The position numbers were made by a program, and so were the translations under genes. This document shows positions 54,899-64,000 of a DNA stretch of 64,000 nt, piece after piece. This DNA comes from Zoroaster sp. YZ-2022 (lineage: Eukaryota; Echinodermata; Asteroidea; Forcipulatida; Zoroasteridae), in the NCBI GenBank assembly GCA_029582265.1, contig CM055816.1:89929204-89993203 (forward strand), given 5' to 3'. Position 1 is the stretch's first letter. Every line of letters starts with the position of its first letter. The notes beneath the pieces were generated by a model. The model searched no databases. It saw only the letters and a list, made by a program, of their open reading frames with translations, and had not been told where the DNA came from.

Positions 54899-55254
54899 TG
54901 CCATGGTCAAGCGGTTTGGTGCATCGGATTTGTGTTCTGATGGCTGAGTCGTCAGAATGTGGGTTCGAATCCCAACCGCGACCATGGTGCTCGTGTCCTT
55001 GAGCAAGACACTTTACCATAATTGCTTCTCTCCACCCAGGGGTAAATGGGTACCTGTGAGGGCAGAGTTGGTTATTGTGTTTGATTAGCCCTATATGCGC
55101 TGTAATGGCAGCAATTGAGCTCTATACTCCCCAGGGAGCTGAGATGGTTTCAGGAATGATTTATGAGCCTGATGAGCAGGGGTAATAATATAATGCGCCT
55201 TGAGCACCAGTTTGGTGGATACGTGCGCTATATAAGTCCAAATTATTATTATTA
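54899..55254 (+). mobile_element. tRNA-derived SINE, copy 3
   Basis: Head with A-box-like TGGTCAAGCGGTTTGGTGC and B box GGGTTCGAATCCC (54,961-54,973); body CTTGAGCAAGACACTTTACC; 3' end GCGCTATATAAGTCCAAATT and ATT repeats. Its ATT tail is the insertion site of the next MITE. Confidence 0.92.
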
Positions 55255-55559
55255 TTAACCCTCCTACTACTACAAGGGTCAAAATCAGTCAAAATTTTGA
55301 TATACTTCCCAAGGTATATCTAGTGCACTTAAAAGTCAAACCTTGCATGTAGTAAGTACATTTTCAGGTCAAAATGATTCGACCGAGTTGACTGGTAAAA
55401 GTATTGTCTGGTATTGTTCAGGGTGGTCAAAATGACAGCAAAAATGAGTCAAAAATGCCCCTGTGTGCACATTTGGGTCAACAGTCAAAACAGGCAGTTG
55501 ACTGGTTTTGACATCTGTATCAACTTCCCACTAAAGTGCATCAATAGTAGGAGGATTAA
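55255..55559. mobile_element. TTAA-type MITE, GTCAAAA family, copy 2
   Basis: TTAACCCTCCTACTACTACA to AATAGTAGGAGGATTAA. Interior as in the copy at 18,480-18,795. Inserted into the ATT tail of the adjacent SINE, so it is younger than that SINE. Confidence 0.88.
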
Positions 55560-55739
55560 TACTGCAAAATGTAAATCATTTTACATACTAGCACATGTAC
55601 ATTCTAACTAACAAGATTATATTTATGATCATAAACAAACAATTAAAGAAAGAACATGTCAAACCAAAATACCATGGCCAAACATAATTAAAAGGCCATG
55701 CTCAGTAAAACGTGAAAATAATCATATTTCATTTCATTT

Positions 55740-56313
55740 CATATCATTTATTATTTCACAGGGCAGAAACAATCACAAACACAATGGTAAAAAAACAATT
55801 TGAGAAAAAAATAAAATACATATACATGATGAAAAGAAGGTAAACATGACAAAATGTTGACAGCACCCCTGTAGGATTACCAAAATGCGAACCAAATCAC
55901 AATCTAGTGGCTCTCCATAATGCTGCCAAACATAATCAAACAATATAATAAAATATAATATAATATAAAAAGCCAAATAAAAATCAATCCAAGAGATTAA
56001 AAACAAGTACAAACAAAATAAAACGACAAAAAGGAACATAAAGCATTAGTACAAAGTGTTATGCTGGCAAGTCTAAATTTGTACCTGGGGACAGGATATG
56101 TTTACGCAGTTCAGTTATGAAAGGTAATAAACCAGATATGATTAACTCCTTAAGATTTAAAGGCAGACCTTCCCACAATCTAGGAAATCTGGAGAAGAGT
56201 GAATGATGTAAAGCATTTGTTCTTGATCTCTGGTGATGAAATTTAATAGTTTCGACATGTCTAGTGTTAACTTTAATATACCTGTGAACATCAATATCAA
56301 AGCAATTATACAA
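55740..56313 (-). pseudogene. LINE 3' fragment (post-RT ORF end plus tail)
   Basis: The frame 56,059-56,313 on the minus strand encodes HSLFSRFPRLWEGLPLNLKE then FITELRKHIL, the terminal motif of several LINE ORF2 proteins (phenylalanine-arginine-tryptophan NxLP block, then F...LK). Below it is an AT-rich stretch with many AATAAA-like words that looks like the element's tail. Nothing upstream of this block survives. Confidence 0.6.
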
Positions 56314-56319
56314 ACACTT

Positions 56320-56795
56320 TATAACAAATGAAATAGAAAGAAAATGAATTCAATATCAAGATTACTGTAGAGTAATGTCTTTGAGTTTGTACATTATAAA
56401 TGCATGTGATGTTCAGATGTACAGTGAATTGTGCAATGGAAAAACATAATTGGTTCACGACTTCATTGGCTCAATTGATTCTGTTTTTAGTAAAGTGTTT
56501 GGTATTTATGTTTGTGTTGGCCTTGAATTGAGTTCAAAGCTTAGCTGTTGCCATAGTCACTGTGGACCCCAGGAAAGATTTGGGTCCAACAATTTGCCCT
56601 CTCACATGTCTCACAGGGGAATTTGTGTTCTGTGTCCTCAGAAATGGAATTCATGCACTTGGAATAACATTTTAAGCTCAAAACTAACTTCAGGTGTAAA
56701 AATTGATTGGAACTTCTACCAACTTCACATCAAGTTAGCTTATAAATGGATAATATTTTAGTAATTACATGTACCTGTCCAGTGTTGTACCTTCC
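56320..56795. other. Non-coding stretch
   Basis: A 103-codon frame at 56,450-56,761 has no recognisable motif; nothing else is seen. Confidence 0.35.
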
Positions 56796-56799
56796 CTTA

Positions 56800-57186
56800 T
56801 TAACCCTCCTACTTTTGGTACCTTTTTCATACAAGTTGATGCACCATTTGAAACCATTCGCTTTTGTGGTTTTGAATGGTGAAATAACTGTGTACAGTAT
56901 TGATTTCCCCAAATGGTTTTGAATGGTAGGTCAGCTAATACAAAACCTTGTTGGGATCTTTCCAAATGGTAGTACAGCTAATACAAAACCTTGTTTGGAT
57001 ACTTCTAAGTGGTGAATCAATGGACCCTCGATGCATTTGAATGGATTTGAATGGATTTGAATGGTAGTAAAGCTTGCACTACCAACACTGTTCAAATGGT
57101 ATCACCATGTGTGTACAAAACCAATGGGCATTTTTGAAAGTGGAAATTTTGAATGGTTTCAAATGGTCTATCAGTAGGAGGGTTAA
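56800..57186. mobile_element. TTAA-type MITE, CCATTTGAAACCATTC family, copy 4
   Basis: TTAACCCTCCTACTTTTGG to CAGTAGGAGGGTTAA, same orientation as copies 1 and 2. It has a 12-bp duplication of ATGGATTTGA inside. Confidence 0.9.
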
Positions 57187-57189
57187 AGT

Positions 57190-57850
57190 AATTTATTTTG
57201 TGACATAAAGTACATGTGTATTCCATCACTTTATTTTCTAAAATCACTGTTTTTTGTTCTCTGATCAGGATGGGGTGGCAGGACATATAGTTTATACATA
57301 GTCTGAATTCATTTAGTCTGGCATGTTTACATTTATTTTCACTGTAACAGGATGGAATGCTGGCTTAAGTATTTTTATTATAAATTGTGGTACAAAGAGC
57401 AAAGTGATTTTTGATTCCCAAACACAGAGTCTCATTTCCATATTGTAGTCACAGATTCAGTATGAATATTGCACCACACAGTGAAGTTGTTGGAAATCTA
57501 TTTGTCCACCAAACCAACGCATTAAATTTACACAATACTAACTGACAGAAAGGAATGTACATGTACATGTACATATGCACTATTGTGTACAGGTATACAC
57601 ACCTATGTAGATTATATTCATACTGTAATACAATACAATGTGCGCTCATGGTTGACTATAAAATTTAATACTAGCTATTAGGCAATGACCATGGTGATGC
57701 ATACAGTAAACTGCTGCTTCATACAAGTGCATACATGTTTGTGAAGTTATTGTTTCATATGTATGTCATATGGAAGAGCAAAAACACTCGTAAATTCTTT
57801 ATTATTGTTGGTAATATTGTCATCATTGTTATAATAATATTTTGTTGATC
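57190..57850. other. Non-coding stretch with a short TGTACA repeat
   Basis: ATGTACATGTACATGTACAT occurs near 57,556. No gene is recognised. Confidence 0.45.
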
Positions 57851-57856
57851 CGTTTT

Positions 57857-58231
57857 TTAACCCTCCTACTGTTTGACCATTTGAAACCATTCAAAATTTC
57901 CATTTACCAAAATGCCCATTGGTTTTGTACACACACGGTGATACCATTTGAACAGTGTTGGTAGCAAGCTTTACTACCATTCAAATCCATTCAAATGCAT
58001 AGAGGGTCCATTGATTCACCACTTAGAAGTATCCAAACAAGGTTTTGTATTAGCTGTACTACCATTTGGAAAGATCCAAACAAGGTTTTGTATTAGCTGA
58101 CCTACCATTCAAAACCATTTGGGGGAATCAATACTGTACACAGTTATTTCACCATTCAAAACCACAAAAGCGAATGGTTTCAAATGGTGGATCAACTTGT
58201 ATGAAAAAGGTACCAGAAGTAGGAGGGTTAA
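57857..58231. mobile_element. TTAA-type MITE, CCATTTGAAACCATTC family, copy 5 (inverted)
   Basis: TTAACCCTCCTACTGTTTGACC to AGAAGTAGGAGGGTTAA, reverse orientation, full length at 375 bp. It is about 670 bp from copy 4 in the opposite orientation, so the pair could fold back on itself. Confidence 0.9.
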
Positions 58232-58292
58232 TGTTCAATTATATCAATCTTGTTTATTTATATCACAATTGTGTTATTTATAACACAATTGT

Positions 58293-58345
58293 GTTCTTTT
58301 CAGAACTAATTACTACTCAATAGAGAATTTCACATGGTGTCCCTG
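58293..58345. mobile_element. Penelope-type terminal fragment, truncated
   Basis: The inverse complement of TTAGTTCTGAAAAGAAC, CTATTGAGTAGTAATTAG and GACACCATGTGAAATTC, as in 5208-5317. The hammerhead-like hairpin is absent. Confidence 0.55.
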
Positions 58346-58349
58346 ACAG

Positions 58350-59215
58350 AGCAAATATGAGTATATAATATAAGTTATATTTATCAAGCTTGTTGGAGAT
58401 AATGTGATTTTTACGCAAAGTGTGTTCAGCTGCTCTTCTTATGTGATTGGCCAATCAGAAAGTTTTATTGCCGGCTGTTGAATTTTGACCAATTACATGT
58501 AATGCCCGAGGATGCCTAGTAACCTTAACTCCAATTATTCTCACCACAATTAGCTTTTGTTTAGTGACCCTCTGTTGTACCTTTTAGTCGGGGTATCTGA
58601 GAGATAAACTTGCGGAGACGTGGATGACCTAGATAAAACATGTGGAGATGTAATGGCAAAACAAATCTGTGTATTAACCAATACGCTTATAATGGCATAA
58701 TTATCGCGCATGCGTGATAGGCTTGATCATGACACCCTCTAAATAAGGTTCCAAGGAGACAAAAACTGGACTTACAGGTTTTTACTAAGATTTACTTGTA
58801 ACATATTCATGTACTGTACAGTGTCATTCATTGACCTAGATATACATGCGTGTACAATTTATGATTGGGGAAAAACCCACACAATTAAACTATTTTTCTG
58901 TGTATAGGAATACACCCAGTACAGTGTTCCAGTAAGGAATCCTCGTACAATGCAATACATTTCACAACTTCCACTGGAGTTCAAATATAATAACTAGTAT
59001 GAATCATAGCCATGCGAACTTAAATTTGGATAATTGCTACTTTGAATATTAACAGAACAGGTATGTGACCCTGTGATTGAATATTTGCCTTTCTGTTCAG
59101 TATGAAAGAGGCGTGCTTTGTGCAATGTGTGGTCAACTGTGTCATTTGCCCACACATGGATTGTATATGTAAATACTGTCGTGCTGTGATGTGTTTTCTA
59201 GTTTGGGGAAAGTGA
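58350..59215. other. Non-coding stretch upstream of COBL
   Basis: No gene or repeat is recognised. It may include COBL promoter sequence together with the region up to 59,697. Confidence 0.35.
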
Positions 59216-59217
59216 AG

Positions 59218-59490
59218 TTAACCCTCCTATGGCCAGGATGAAATTTGGCCCAGTTAGCACCGCACCCACAGACAGTCACTTGAGTATTTTTGGTTGCATT
59301 GCCAATTGGTAGGTCAAATCACAGAGTCACACAGAGCTGTGTATGTACTGTCGAGTGGTTTTGGTTTGACCTATCCTAGCCACATGTCCAGGCATATATT
59401 TGAGTGCACTGCACAAAGTCAATGGGTTGGGAGTTACATGTACATACACATTTTGAGTGTCTTTGATTGTTAAACCTATAGGAGGGTTAA
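59218..59490. mobile_element. TTAA-type MITE with CCCTCCTATGGCC ends
   Basis: TTAACCCTCCTATGGCCAGG to AACCTATAGGAGGGTTAA, about 270 bp. The interior has no extended match to the other families in the window. It lies about 210 bp upstream of the COBL start codon. Confidence 0.85.
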
Positions 59491-59697
59491 TCTTAGAAAT
59501 AAATGTATGGCTGAATACAAGAACAGGAGGGTGAACTTGTCTTCTGTCATGTATAATTATGATTCATTTGATCCTTATACAGGTTGGAGTTAAATACACT
59601 TGTTAGTAGTTTCCAGACTTCCTAGTAAACCAACAAGGGACATGTAATAGGCACAATACAATCTTTCTCCTTTGAGCTGAAATACACAAGTTTCAAA

Positions 59698-64000
<4,303 letters not shown>

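Overview
This is a stretch of animal nuclear genome: AT-rich, with genes split into short exons by GT-AG introns and buried in transposable-element debris. Nothing bacterial or phage-like is present. The gene set, the tRNA-derived SINEs with ATT tails and the abundant miniature elements suggest a marine invertebrate, most likely a deuterostome (hemichordate, echinoderm or cephalochordate). The species cannot be fixed from sequence alone.

Five protein-coding loci can be reconstructed by matching splice sites and codon phase. From left to right they are: (1) a minus-strand gene for a type I membrane protein with two immunoglobulin-like domains (4.5-9.7 kb), whose intron carries a large 57/61-bp tandem array; (2) SF3B1, the U2 snRNP branch-site HEAT-repeat protein, complete on the minus strand in 22 coding exons (16.0-37.5 kb, 1,314 codons); (3) COQ10, a mitochondrial START-domain coenzyme Q-binding protein, complete on the plus strand in five exons (38.6-47.7 kb), head-to-head with SF3B1; (4) YAE1, the ABCE1 Fe-S maturation adaptor, on the minus strand (49.7-51.9 kb), with an unusual cysteine-rich repeated insertion; (5) the 5' part of a cordon-bleu (COBL/COBLL1-type) actin-nucleator gene on the plus strand (59.7 kb to the window end).

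The remainder is mobile DNA. It includes LINE 3' fragments, a deleted Penelope-like element with a GIY-YIG endonuclease ORF, hammerhead-like hairpins at Penelope-type ends, four tRNA-derived SINEs, hAT and Tc1/mariner-type miniature elements, several long fold-back elements, a 150-bp satellite-like array filling COQ10 intron 4, and two ATT/AAT microsatellites of about 450 bp. The most striking group is a set of at least nine MITE families with unrelated interiors but shared ends (TTAA, then CCCTCCTA, CCCTAAC or CCAG), consistent with piggyBac-type insertion. One filled/empty-site comparison inside the window supports TTAA target duplication directly.

SF3B1 (nuclear splicing), COQ10 (mitochondrial respiration), YAE1 (cytosolic Fe-S/ribosome recycling), COBL (cytoskeleton) and the Ig receptor do not form a pathway. 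Their proximity is positional; the SF3B1-COQ10 divergent pair matches the arrangement known in vertebrates.
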